This document shows, piece by piece, positions 53,124 to 64,000 of a DNA stretch of 64,000 bases. Position numbers and translations under genes: made by a program. Below the pieces are notes generated by a model. It searched no databases. It was not told the origin of the DNA and saw only the letters and a program-made list of their open reading frames with translations. Where the stretch lies: the NCBI RefSeq assembly GCF_028009165.1, contig NC_079241.1, positions 372,001 through 436,000 of the forward strand, written 5' to 3'. Each line of letters begins with the position of its first letter. Within the stretch, counting starts at the first letter, position 1. The DNA is from Akanthomyces muscarius (lineage: Eukaryota; Ascomycota; Sordariomycetes; Hypocreales; Cordycipitaceae).

Positions 53124-56100
53124 CTAGTACAGAGAGCGGCTGTTGCTTGTGCCTCCGCTCACGTAAATAGAGCTCTCTCGTCGTTTATTTGCCCGGTCAT
53201 TCGGTCCCAGGGTCGGGCTGCTCCCACCTCCGTTGGGAGGGTGGTAAACTGCTCTGTCGTAAGCTGCCGTTGGTCGAGCACCGGCAGCTGCACTCGCCTG
53301 CTCCAAGCCGTGGCTGGTCTCGTACGCGGGCCTGTGTGCTGCTGCACCAGGGACAATACCTGCATTCTGCTGAGCAAGGTGGGCTGGTTCATACGCCGGC
53401 CGGTTAGAAGCCGTGGATGGCGTCGGTGACTGCCGGGCGGGACCCCTGCTCTGTAAAAGCGGCGGCGTGGGAGTCGATCTCGACGGCGCCCGGACGGCCT
53501 CCACTCTTGCCTGTCTGTGAGGAGAAGAGGTACTTCCTGACGATGTCGATGGTCGAGGCGCAACTTCTTGGCGCGATGGTCCGTCAGAACGCGATGAAGT
53601 CTCCGTATGGCTCCGTTGCTCAGGCTCTGTCCCCGATCTCGCAGGAAGCTCGTACTCTTCGGGATCGACGCCGAAGATTCCTTCAAAGTTTTGCAGGAAA
53701 GTAGCAAACACGGGCGCAGGAATGTTGAGTGTTGGTGAGAAGACAATGCCAACATTCCGTACTGTCATCTTATTCACGTCCGAATTGTTGATAATTCGAA
53801 TGAGGAACGAGATGAGGTACTTGAGAAGCGTCAGGTTGGCTTCCGGTAATCGCTGAACAAGATGGGCCATTATTGCAACCTTTTCGTCCCGATCCGAAAG
53901 CTCCGTCGTGTTCAAAAATTCGAGATGGAGATCGCGCGTGAGAATAGTCGAAGGAAGCTCTCTCAGGTACAGCTTCAGCAGCGATGCCACAGCATGTATA
54001 TCATAGTAATGCTCGTCAGTAATGAGGTTGATATCCGACTCGTGGTTGAATCTCTCGCGGATCTGCTTGATCACAATGTTCGAACCACTGAGACGGAAGA
54101 TACCCTCTTCGTTGAGAGCATTCTTGGCCTCCAGGTACTGGATGCAGCGATAGACGACCGACGGCAATGCCACATCAGCATCCCTCGGTGGATGGAACTG
54201 CACAGCTTCAGCCAGCGACGACCCGAAAACTTGTCCGACGTGGAATGCCGGCCCTTGCGAAAACAGCGCTCCACTTTCACTGCCGGCCAAGGATTCCTGA
54301 CCGTCCGACGACGATCTCGTCTTGGGTCCAAACCCGAAGAAGCTACGCTTTCTCTGCTTCTTATCTTCGACAGAGGGCTGGGGAGGGCCGAGCTTGTTAC
54401 CCCATGCGGACGCATCCGAGATCAAGTGCAGGTCCTTGGGACCTGAAATAAGCTTGGGATTGGAGATGGCGGGACCATCACCTCCCAAGTTCTGCAGGCT
54501 AGGCTGCTCAGAGAGACCAGGAGCATTCTTGGGGCGCGCGTTGCCATGCTGCGGCGCATGGCCAGCATTGGTCGAGTCATAACGAACGCCAATCAGCGGG
54601 TCGGACTCTCCAACCTGATGAGAGGCAGCTCGTGCCTGCGAAGGCTTCTTGAGCTTATTTGCGCCAGTTGGTTCTTGATGCGGTCGGTCATTAGTGGCGG
54701 ATTTGGATGGTTGGCCATCAGTATCGTCGGGATCCCGGAAATCGATCCACTGGAGCAGAGCATCGACCCAGTGGTCGCGCTCCCCGTCGTCCTCTGCGCA
54801 AAGTACGTGCTTGACATGGCTTGATGAATCCTTTCTCTTCGGTTCAAGAATCAAAAAGGCATGCCTGTACTGGTTGTCGAACTCTTCTCCGCTGCTGCTC
54901 GGGACAGGCGACTGGTTATCGCCACTGTGCGACTGCTTTCCAATCTGAGCCCCTTGCAGCTTGATGGTTCCAAGGTGAGGACCGCCGGGAGATTCATAGT
55001 ATTTCAAATTAGGGCCATCCAGGACAAAGAATCTGACCTTCCAGCCTCCAAAGTTCTTGCCCTTTTTCGTGAGATAACCAGTTCGCACGGCTCTCCCGTC
55101 AGGTCCGATCTTTTGCGCGCTGTGGTCTGGGCTCAGCTTGGCAACGGCACCAATCTCGTCAGCATTGGGCGGAAGCGTGTTGGTAGAAAGATATTTGCAC
55201 AGCTCAATAGCCGTGGCCTCGTCCAACTGAGTGTTGAGTAGCTCGTCCATATAAGTCTCAAGAGCCTGTCTACGAGCATCAAGCTTGGCAGGTGAATGCC
55301 CACTGAATAGTGACTTCTCTGGCGTCTTGGCTGTAAAGGTCTGGCATTGCTTCAACCGCTGGTCAAGCTTTGACAGAGAGGATGTGTCTTTTTCCACCCG
55401 CCACAGCTCGCTGCGATCGGCTCTAGAGATGACAGCGAGAGTGAAAACCGGATCCTCTTCCAGCTGGTTGAGGGAGAGCAAGCTAGCGCGGGACGGCTTC
55501 ATTCGGGATGATGCAACCTTGATGTCGACGGATGGAAGTGCATTTGGCGGTAGCAGCAAGTCAGGATACTCCTCCGTAGCGAGGCCTTTGGAGATTGGCC
55601 GGCTTTCTGTTGGGCTTGACTCGTCGTCCGTGGGCGATTGTCCATCTGAATCGACCGTGCGTATTTTCGGAATGTTAAGTGGCGAGCCTTGCTTAGGCTG
55701 AGGTTCCATGGACGAGGTGGTGGAAGAAGTTATCAGAGGAGTGTTTGGGGGTAGAGGAATAGGCTGGCGAGGCAGTCTCGGCGAGAGTGGCATCTGGTTC
55801 CGTGGCGAGAGTGGCATTTGGCCTCGCGGCGAGAGTGGTGGGGATTGGCCACGAGCCTTTGTAGGCCGTGGGCTCATGGGCAGGCCAGGGCTCATCAGGG
55901 GTAATGCCAGCACATGACTTCGCTCATTGTTCAACACAGCTGCGAGGGAAGCGGTGGCAGCTTCGGGCCCGTTGACTTTGGGAGCAGCCTGTGTCGGACT
56001 GGGTTCGTCAATACCAAGAACAGGAGCCAACGGACGACCATTCTCTGGCGTGCCCGTCAGGTCCGGTGTGTCACGGTGCGAGGTTTCGTCGCTACCATCC

Positions 56101-58122
56101 TCTCTCATGAGACGCCGACCACGGTCAGTGGGAGCAGCCTTGTTAACATCCAATATGTCGTCGTATTCTGATTCAGAGTCGGAGCCATCAGCAACAGGAG
56201 GCGGTGATGACTTGCGCCGGGCTTTGGGCAGCTGAAGAGGTGCAGGGGGGCCTTTGCGAGGGGGCACAGCAGACTTGGTAATAGCCTCACCCTTGCGTGG
56301 CGGAGATTCTGGACCAGCCGGGAGCTGCGGTGGCGGTACCTTGGGCGGTTCACTCGGGAAGCTTCGCGAAGGTGGGAGGGATGCGTTGAATGGAATCTCA
56401 CGCAGCTTTTCCTCGCTGCGCTGCTTACGTGCCTGCTCTTCGGCTCTGTCCTCGGCTTCGTGGTCATAGTTGTTGACGGCGTGCTCGTGAGGCTTTGGCA
56501 TGGAGCGAGAAGGATCGAGAATCTCAGCAACGCCAGCCGGCGGTGCTGGTGGGCGGTCGGCTGGTGGCGTAATGGGATAGGGTGCCATTGTGAGATCAAT
56601 GGGAGAGCCCTTTTGGCTATCTGATTCGAGCACGGGGGAGTCGGGGTTCAAGCCGTGATGCCTATCCACGTCCACGCGAGGAGCAGGGCGAGATTCCCTG
56701 GTGCCACCTTCGGATGGGCGGCCTGCGGTTGCCCGAAGAACGGACGGATTGGTCATAAACTCCTTGAGCTTCTGCCTATATCGCTCTTTACCTTTGAGGG
56801 CAGCCTCGAGATCCTTGTTAAGGCCATGGATCATTGCTCGCTGCTTGTCGACTAGTCTCCATAGTTGAGTATTTTGCTGCGACTGAGATTGCTTTTCCTT
56901 CAACAAGTACTTGATGACAGCTTCTGGGCTGCCGGCAGTCTTGATCAGATGAGCAATATCGGCTGACTGTGGAGATGAGCTAGAGGAAGGGTTTCCGGTT
57001 GGGCCCTGACTCGACATGGCTGAGATGGCCGTGTCAAGAGATGAGTTTCTCGGCATTGGCTTCGTGGCGCCGGCAGGGGCAGCTGCAATCGGCGCTTCCA
57101 TGGCAAGACTGGAGGGTGCCGGGGCCGCGACAGCTTTCTTGGAAGTCAGTGGGTCGGAGACGCTGCGGTTGTCGTTTGACACATTTGGAAAACCCGGGCT
57201 GTGGCGGAAGACGGTCAGTATGGTGGTGCGAGCATGCAGATGTATAGAGGAAGCCTGTACGCACCTTGCAATCTCCTCCTCTGGGCTCGAAGGGTTTGAC
57301 GACTCCGAGTAAAAGGTTGCCTGTGCAACAGGCTGGTGGTGGCGGCCAGGTGCAGGAGGCGTGCGGTCGGAGCGCTCTTGTGAATTATTGGAGGAGCGAG
57401 TATCGTACTGATGGCTCAAAGAGAGGGGACTCGGTGCGGGAGGACGCGGCGATCTGAAGAGCGGCAATGAAGGGTCAGTCACTGGTAAAGGTAGGCAACA
57501 CAGGATATGAAGTTCAACACGGCGGGACACGACGCGAGCCAGAGCGACGGAAGCGTATCCGGAGAGAGGTGAGTGAGACTAGCTTTAAGAGCCAGTTGAA
57601 GGGCGCGCAAATGGGGAATCAAGATAGAGCACAGCAAAGAGGAAGAAAGAGGCAAGAGGACAGCAGGAGGGTGGGTAGAAGAGGTGCAGTGCAGCATGCA
57701 GTCTATCCTGGGGTTACTCGCACAAGGTGATGCACGAATGGAGGAACCGGGGGTGCGCGCGCGCGCGCAAGTACTGACCTTGGACCTGGGCCGAGTGTTG
57801 ATGGCAGTGGGAGCAAAGGCTTGTTGGGTTGTGGCGAGTGACGTTCTGCCGCGTGCAAGTCGTGGAAAGACTGCGATTCGTGCGGGAGAGTATGATCCGG
57901 GCGCCAATCATGCGACTGGGCAGCGACGTCGTGCTGTTGGATGTCGGGGCGGCGAGAGGTCGGAGGAGGGGGAGGCTGTCGCTGCGGACTGGCGGGCGGC
58001 GAGGATGCGTATTGAGAGTAGAGATGGGCGTCGGAGTTGGAGTCGGCATCGGCATCTGGAGGAGGAAGAGCAGTGGTGGCAGCAGCACCAGGCCGACGAC
58101 GGGTAGACGCGGGCTGCGACAT
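53124..58122 (-). CDS. PX-PH-RhoGAP protein (Bem3-like)
   Basis: Three exons (58122-57779, 57453-57265, 57198-53124) with introns of 325 and 66 bp give 1535 residues. Bem3-type GAPs switch off Cdc42-class GTPases at polarity sites. Residues 1-700 are mostly disordered, Pro/Ser-rich, with a short predicted coiled coil (about 245-290) and repeated SPR motifs at about 590-630. The lipid-binding module follows: a PX-like region (about 740-860, FTLAVISRADRSELWRVEKD) and a PH domain (about 879-995, TGYLTKKGKNFGGWKVRFFVLDG). RhoGAP spans about 1180-1360, with the Arg finger in NEEGIFRLSGS and the helix LLKLYLRELPSTILT. The last 170 residues are disordered and basic. The 66-bp intron is a multiple of three, so the frame is open through it; GTGCGT, a TACTGAC branch and CACAG argue that it is spliced. 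The first intron holds a GC dinucleotide run. Confidence 0.9.
57755..57768. repeat. (GC)7 dinucleotide run in the first RhoGAP intron
   Basis: Alternating G and C next to the donor side of the 325-bp intron. Such runs can adopt Z-DNA; no role is shown. Confidence 0.8.
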
Positions 58123-61100
58123 GATGCGGACTGGCGAGAGTCAGGGTCGTCCAATTGGTGGGGGGTCCCGTCTGAGGCAAAGGTTGGGCAGGGCCACTCT
58201 CGCGAGAGAGGGTTTCGAGATGGCTGTCCCCTCACCCTGATCAACGGCGCATGAACGGAGGCGAGTCTATTTGCGTGGCCAGCTCGGCGGAGGCGGCAGG
58301 GGGTTGACTAAGGATAAGATGAGAGAGAGGGGGTGCTTGTCGCTTCTAGTCGAGGCTAGTAGGGGTCTCGAGGCATGTGTGTCGCTGCTTTGCCAGAGAG
58401 ACGACGGCGGCGCGGAGGACGAGGAATGGTTCCGATATCTTTTTTCTTTCTGCCCAAACCGGAAGAGTAGAGACAAAGCCGGTTGAGAAGAGAGCCGCCA
58501 GACGTCTTGGTGAGTGTGGTTAGGATTAGACGGCACAGCAGGACCCAGACGGCGATCGAAGCGTCAGAGAGCCGGCCAGCGAAGAGCAAGTGCGAGGCCT
58601 GCGTAGGACAGAGAAGAAGAAAGGCCGTGATAATATCACCAGCGCGTGTTTGGTGGTGTGGAGGACGAGTACAAAGGCAAGATGGGGGGTGTGGCAAAAG
58701 AGGTGGGCAGCGGATGGGCAGGGATGGGGAGGGGTGCTCTGGACAGGAGGAGGAGGAGGAGCCTCAGAGGTGGGCAGGGTTTTGGGTTCCAGCAGTGGGT
58801 TTTGCTGGTATTAGCGGATGAAGCTGGCGCCCTGTGGCCCCCTTCTCTTTACCTGAACCGCTGTACGGATACTTAGGTGCCTACCAGTACTATATGGTAC
58901 TGTACCTAGTTAGCAACTAGTTTGGGCGGTTTGGCTGGTGTTTGTGTGCGGGAATGCGGAACAGCCATGTCCCTTTGAGCGTCAACTGCATGTCGCGGGC
59001 TCTGTCTTGCCTCTGAATCCATCTCGCAAGACAATGAACAAGCCAGAAGTGGAAAAAAATGCCAGCAATACTTGTTATTCGTGGCTTACAGTGAGGCAAG
59101 CCCCTTTCTCAACCACCACCAAACGCCTACCTATTACTGGTACCAGCAGTGACCCGATGTAACGGCTGCGACTGGACCTGAAAGCGAGCTTGGGCCAGGC
59201 AGCCGGGGGCCCTGTAATTACAGCGGCAGGTCCCCATGAAGCACGCCACTTCTGCTGTTTGCCTGTCTGCACTGCAGGTTGTCCACCACCCTCAGGCTAC
59301 GGCCGAGATGGGAAATCGAGTTCAAACTCCTCTTCGATGCAGGCCAATGCCAGGCATCGGACAAAGAATGGTAAGAACAGCATTGGCCAATGGAGAGGGG
59401 GGGGGCGTGCAGCGACTGTCATCCTGCAGTGTGTCTGTGGTGCGCTTGCAGCGGCACGGCGAGGCCCTGTCGGAGGCTTTCTCCAGCGCCATCTGCTCGT
59501 TGGAGCGGTCTTGCGTCTTGCAGCAGCGCTCCCTCCCAGAGTGGTGAAGTGGCGTCCATTAGGTATTCTAATAAACCCACCTCAATCACCACGCTGCTGC
59601 AGCCCACCTCGTGATGCACTGCAGCATCTCCGTTTTCGTCCACTCATTTCGCTGCGATCAGACGTTCATGTCATTTTACTTTTACCCATGACCTATCTAT
59701 CTGCTACTCGCTACTGGTAACTTACATGCCAGGATCCAAAAAGCAAAATACGTACTGGCTAAAAAGGCACATGTTTCCCAGTCACACTAGGTACCCTATC
59801 AGCAAGCCGCAGCAGACAACGAGCCACCAGATCCCGTATACCCGGGGCCGGCCCAGTTGCCCTTGTCTGTGATATTCAGACAATGTCTCTCTCTCCGACT
59901 TGCCCATCTATTCTGTCCTCGTCTTTTTCTTTTGCAGATGGCAAAATACTTGTATCCACTCCCATCGCACTGCCGCTGACCAGTGCCTTGCTACGCTTGT
60001 GCCCTCTGGCATAGACGTCACCTCGTGCCTCCCGCCGTGGAGTAAAAAGCTCACAGACCTCTGCAATTTCGCATCCCCCCAAGAGCACAGGACAGATCCA
60101 GGCACAGGCACGGGCAAAAGTCAATCGCCCATTTACATTTTGCTGCCAACAAGCAATGTCACCTTCTCCCCCGGTTCAGCCCACCAGCCTTCCCAACGTC
60201 CTAGCTGGGCGCCCCCTTGCTCATCCACATTCCGTCTGAGCAACCTTGGTCAACACTTTCCAACACGCTATTACACCGCAAGTAGATTATATTTTTACAT
60301 AAAAACCTGCCCGCTTGTTCATCAACCCTGTCCAACGCGTGTACCTTGGGTCCCTTTCGTGTCGTTGAAACGCAAAGATACTTTTCTACGCACAGTCAAG
60401 CCTCGCAGCCTCATGCATGCATCTGAACTTGTAACCCGGCATTGCACTTCTCCCCCGGATCTGCCATCATCCTTCAGCTAGCCAGAGGCCCAGCTCCTCG
60501 GATGTGCTTGTCTCCATGGTAATTTGACAAATGCCAGTAGCATCCACATCCGCATCTGCATGTACTGTTGTCCGTACGAAGCCAATTGCTCCTCCTCCTC
60601 CTCCTCCTCCTCACACCGCCGCCGGCTCGCGTTCCAGGATCAGCAAGCCCGGTTTCACGGGGTCCAGGGCGTCTAATCTCGTGTCCTGCACACATCGCAC
60701 CAAAAGCAGTGAAGCACACGCTGGTTTCTGGCTGCTAGCGTCCTGGTTCTCCATACTTTTAAATTAGCACACAACCACTCCAAAGGGGGGGGGGGCGTGC
60801 GTCCCTGGACTCTGGAGACTGGAGTTGAGCCATCTTCCTATTTTGTGCAAGATCAGGAACCGGAACCGCTGCCAAGGCTCTCCAATCGCATCGCACGCCC
60901 GCAGCCCGTCTTTCATTCTCCTGCCATGAGAGCAGAAAACACCATCACCAAGTCCAAACTGCTGCCGCTGCCCTGCTCGGCTGCGCCAGTGGCCCAGCCA
61001 AGTCGCATCCACGGAGTAGTTGCGCCGGCTATACATACCATCGGACCTTTTGGCAGACCCTCTGTTCATGCTTGTGTCGCTTTGGCTGTCTTCCAAAGAC

Positions 61101-64000
61101 TTTTTTTTGGCCAGAATTAGTAACCCACCATCCTGCTGTCGTGCATCGCCGTCCATGCGCTTTGGCACCCTCAGACGCTTCTCATACGCGCCTTTTCGGA
61201 AGTTCCCGATGCATCATGCGCCTCGAATAAACTTTCTTCCAGTGACGGTTCCTCTATTTCATGTCTACACTTGTGCATGCGTAGAAGGCGGCATCCGCCC
61301 AAAGTCCTGCCCCGGCTTGATCAGTAATACCCGAGACTGATATACCTTTTCTTCACTCCTGTTGTTTCTTGCTCTTTCAAGTACTTATCGCATCAGGGTT
61401 ATTTTTACGCAATCTGTCTTTAAAAGCTTGACTGCTTACCCCTGGTGTGTTCCACTGCGCTTCGTGGGCTTGCTTGACATTACATTGATTCAGAGTCATT
61501 ACCAGACCTGCATAAGCCCAGCATTCCCGCCAAGAGGGCGTTTTTGCCCAACACGCGCAGCGCGTTCACACACGTAGAAAAAAACCCTTTCTATTTTTTT
61601 GCCCTGGTGGCTGAGTAGCTCGGAATGCACTCCCGTGCTCATTTCCGCATTCATCCATCCCAGCTTTGCACATTTCTCAAGGGCGCCCTCGGGATATTTT
61701 GGGATTGGACAGGGCCAGCCCTTGTGGCGTGGGACACATCGCCAGTGAGACAAAATTCGCGGGCCGGGTCGAGGCCACGTCTTAAAATCCAGACTATCCA
61801 AGACACGAAAAAACATGTGTGTGCCTCAATTTCGAGGCGGTTTGACTGCACGACATGAATGATGGTGCACAATGTTGCGCGGGAAGCGCCTGCACGACTG
61901 TGGTGCTGCCCACATGTAACCTTTCAACAAACGGCATCCTGCAGAATTCTATTTGACATGAATCTTATAATTGCCGCCAGTCTATTGACGCTCTCGGTTG
62001 GCTCTCGTGGATTTTCAGGAGCAGCTTTGCCGTCTCGAGAACTGACTTGTACGATCAACTCGACGTCGTTGTTTCTTGCACCATCGGTCAGGTCACTACT
62101 CTACCCCAGACAACTTGAGCCGTTACATTTATTTAGTTTTGTCAATTCACACACCCTGTAACGGCCACAATCGATATAGACACCACAGGAACCGGTAGTC
62201 TTGTCATCTCGGCGCCATTATTCGTTTTAGATTGCTCGCGTGACTCGGTGCCTGGGCTGTTGTTTCTGCAGCCTTTCGCTTGGTGAAACAAAAAGTGGTT
62301 GACGCTATGCACTCATCCAATCACCCCGAAACAAATGGACAAAGAATTTGACTTGTTTTTGGTAGTCATCTTTCTTTCTATTTGAATTGATAGATTTGCA
62401 GCACGGCCAAGGACTGAGCGGTTGCGTATGCTTCCTTCTGTCGCGCATGGGGCCAGTGAAGATGTAGTCGGGACATGCAGCCTCCGTAAATATCGCGTCT
62501 ACTATTATATTAACATGTTCAAGTATAGATTCCTTGTCAAGTGACCATTTTCCCCCAGGGCGCCACTGTTGTTTGTCGGAGACGATACCTCCGTTTCAGA
62601 GCTGCCCCCTCGCCCCTGGACTGATGTTTATGCCATTCTCTCTATTACCAGGAGCATTACTTTCGGGCGACCGTGATTTGCATCTACCGCCTAACTTTTC
62701 CTCTCGCTTCGCCAAGTGTCGGTTTGTTGCCTTGCCAAGGTAGACATATCTTCAACTGCCCCGACTCGTGAATCGTCTGATGACGGTCATCGCCAAGTTT
62801 CTCTGTTTCGTCGCGTTTCACGTGTATCACTCCCCTGCTCATTGACGACATGCGTCCTTTGTCTCTCGTCGCCCTATATGTCTAAGCATTATTGCGCGAT
62901 ATATTTTGCCTATGGCTTTGTTATCCTCTTCCCTTTTTTTTTCTTTTTTTCTCTATCTTTTTTAGCCTCGTTCGATGTTTAGGCAGCCAGACAGAGCAGC
63001 TCCGGGCCCCGTCGGCGCCCGTCGCCGGTCCACCACTTGATTTGGTTGCCCGGAGCCCCAGAGGCGGCCCGCCGGAGCGCCCGGGAGGGCCCAAAGTTGG
63101 GCGACCAAGCGAGAGGGAATTTCCCGCCACACTGACACAAGGCAACCCGAGGTTAGAAAATTCGACATTGTTGGGAAAGAAGAGTCTTTGTTTATTTTGT
63201 TCTGCGGACTAGGCCGCGCATCTAAATCTGCTGCTGCCAAAGGCATCGGGACCTCACGAGGGAACGGTCCCGTGCGGGCAGCCGGTCGCTTGTCTCACAC
63301 AGCCACGTGGACGCCAGACGACGCAGACCACTCTCCTCTCCACAGCCTCGAAATACATTTTCTCGTAAAATGCAGGGAAATAGCAACTGTGGCGGACCAT
63401 GCGTAGTGTAGCGCAGGGGAAACAACTACCCAGCACCAGTCAACATTGTCCAGCCTTGTGCATGTCATGCTTGCCTTTTGCTGCTCTCGGTGCCCAACCT
63501 GCAAGGGTCTGTCTGTCTGCCTTTTTTCCACATGGCGATATCCGAATGCAAAGGACCCAGAAAACAAGGCGACAGCATCTTCCCACATTTGGGCAGACAT
63601 GTTTGGGCTTTTGCGTTTGTACCAGTAAGGTGTCGTCCTCGGCTTGTTCCCCTCGCGGGCTGCGCCTTGGACCCAGCCAATGAAGAGGCCAACGTCACTG
63701 TCGTGAGAGCTGAATGCCTTTCACAGCCCCCAAGACGAATGCCCGCAAAAAAACTTGGCAAATGCAGCCCGCCTTGATATAACACGCGCTTCTCCTCTTC
63801 CTTGCTTTTCGGCAGCACAATACCGTTCCCACCTCAGCGTGCGCATATATGTCTTGCATTCTCTTAGTCTGAGCTTATCTGCCCGCGTTTCCTTTTTTTT
63901 TTTCCCCTTCCTTCACTTCTTCCTCTTTTCTTCGTTCCATCGCATCGCGGGCTGTCCGTGGTCGCCTGGCCTCAGCTACATATACCTATAGCTACCTCTC
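58123..64000. other. Gene-poor right end, 5.9 kb
   Basis: It begins with the RhoGAP upstream region, purine-rich on the plus strand to about 58500 (C/T-rich leader in the transcript direction). A 6-bp-arm inverted repeat (CAGTAC/GTACTG) lies near 58890, a CTC triplet run at about 60590-60613, and an 11-bp G run near 60785-60795. ORFs of up to 193 codons show no domain or splice support. From about 63770 to the edge the plus strand has a weak GATATAA and C/T tracts, which may be the promoter of a plus-strand gene outside the window. Confidence 0.45.

Overview
This is nuclear DNA of a filamentous ascomycete. Genes are separated by long intergenic stretches, most carry short introns (44-127 bp, one of 325 bp) with GT..AG ends and CTAAC/CTGAC-like branch points, and several promoters are pyrimidine-rich. 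The gene set points to Sordariomycetes, probably Hypocreales, but the species cannot be fixed by eye. I support 18 protein-coding loci: one cut by the left edge and one broken by an in-frame stop. No tRNA, rRNA, CRISPR array or intact transposon was seen.

Left part (1-18.3 kb): the 3' end of a protein kinase; a basic protein with five degenerate tandem repeats; a membrane-anchored NodB polysaccharide deacetylase; a small dimeric alpha/beta-barrel protein; an NDR-family AGC kinase whose frame is broken by one TAG at a conserved Trp; the acidic nucleolar FKBP prolyl isomerase Fpr4; and a multi-pass family-2 glycosyltransferase. All but the first are on the minus strand.

Middle (22-43.3 kb): a divergent pair of THO-complex subunit 5 and a PAQR/Izh-type membrane protein, then mitotic-exit GAP Bub2, a SLC26-type sulfate permease, a DUF3712-like protein, a WLM (Wss1-like) metalloprotease with C-terminal zinc fingers, a six-cysteine small secreted protein, and a large membrane protein of the sulfatase/LTA-synthase fold.

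Right part (47-58 kb): a Ser/Arg-rich protein with about nine basophilic kinase motifs, a Zn2Cys6 transcription factor with a 22-residue polyglutamine tract, and a 1535-residue PX-PH-RhoGAP protein resembling Bem3. The last 5.9 kb holds no gene I can support.

The genes look like ordinary dispersed housekeeping, signalling and cell-surface genes, not a biosynthetic cluster. Themes are polarity and mitotic-exit signalling (NDR kinase, Bub2, RhoGAP) and cell-surface or secreted functions (deacetylase, glycosyltransferase, secreted Cys-rich protein). The main items for follow-up are the interrupted kinase, the repeat protein, the 57-bp minisatellite at about 48.8 kb whose unit keeps a reading frame, the secreted Cys-rich protein and the multi-site kinase-motif protein. 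Exon structures were derived by hand from splice signals and frame continuity.
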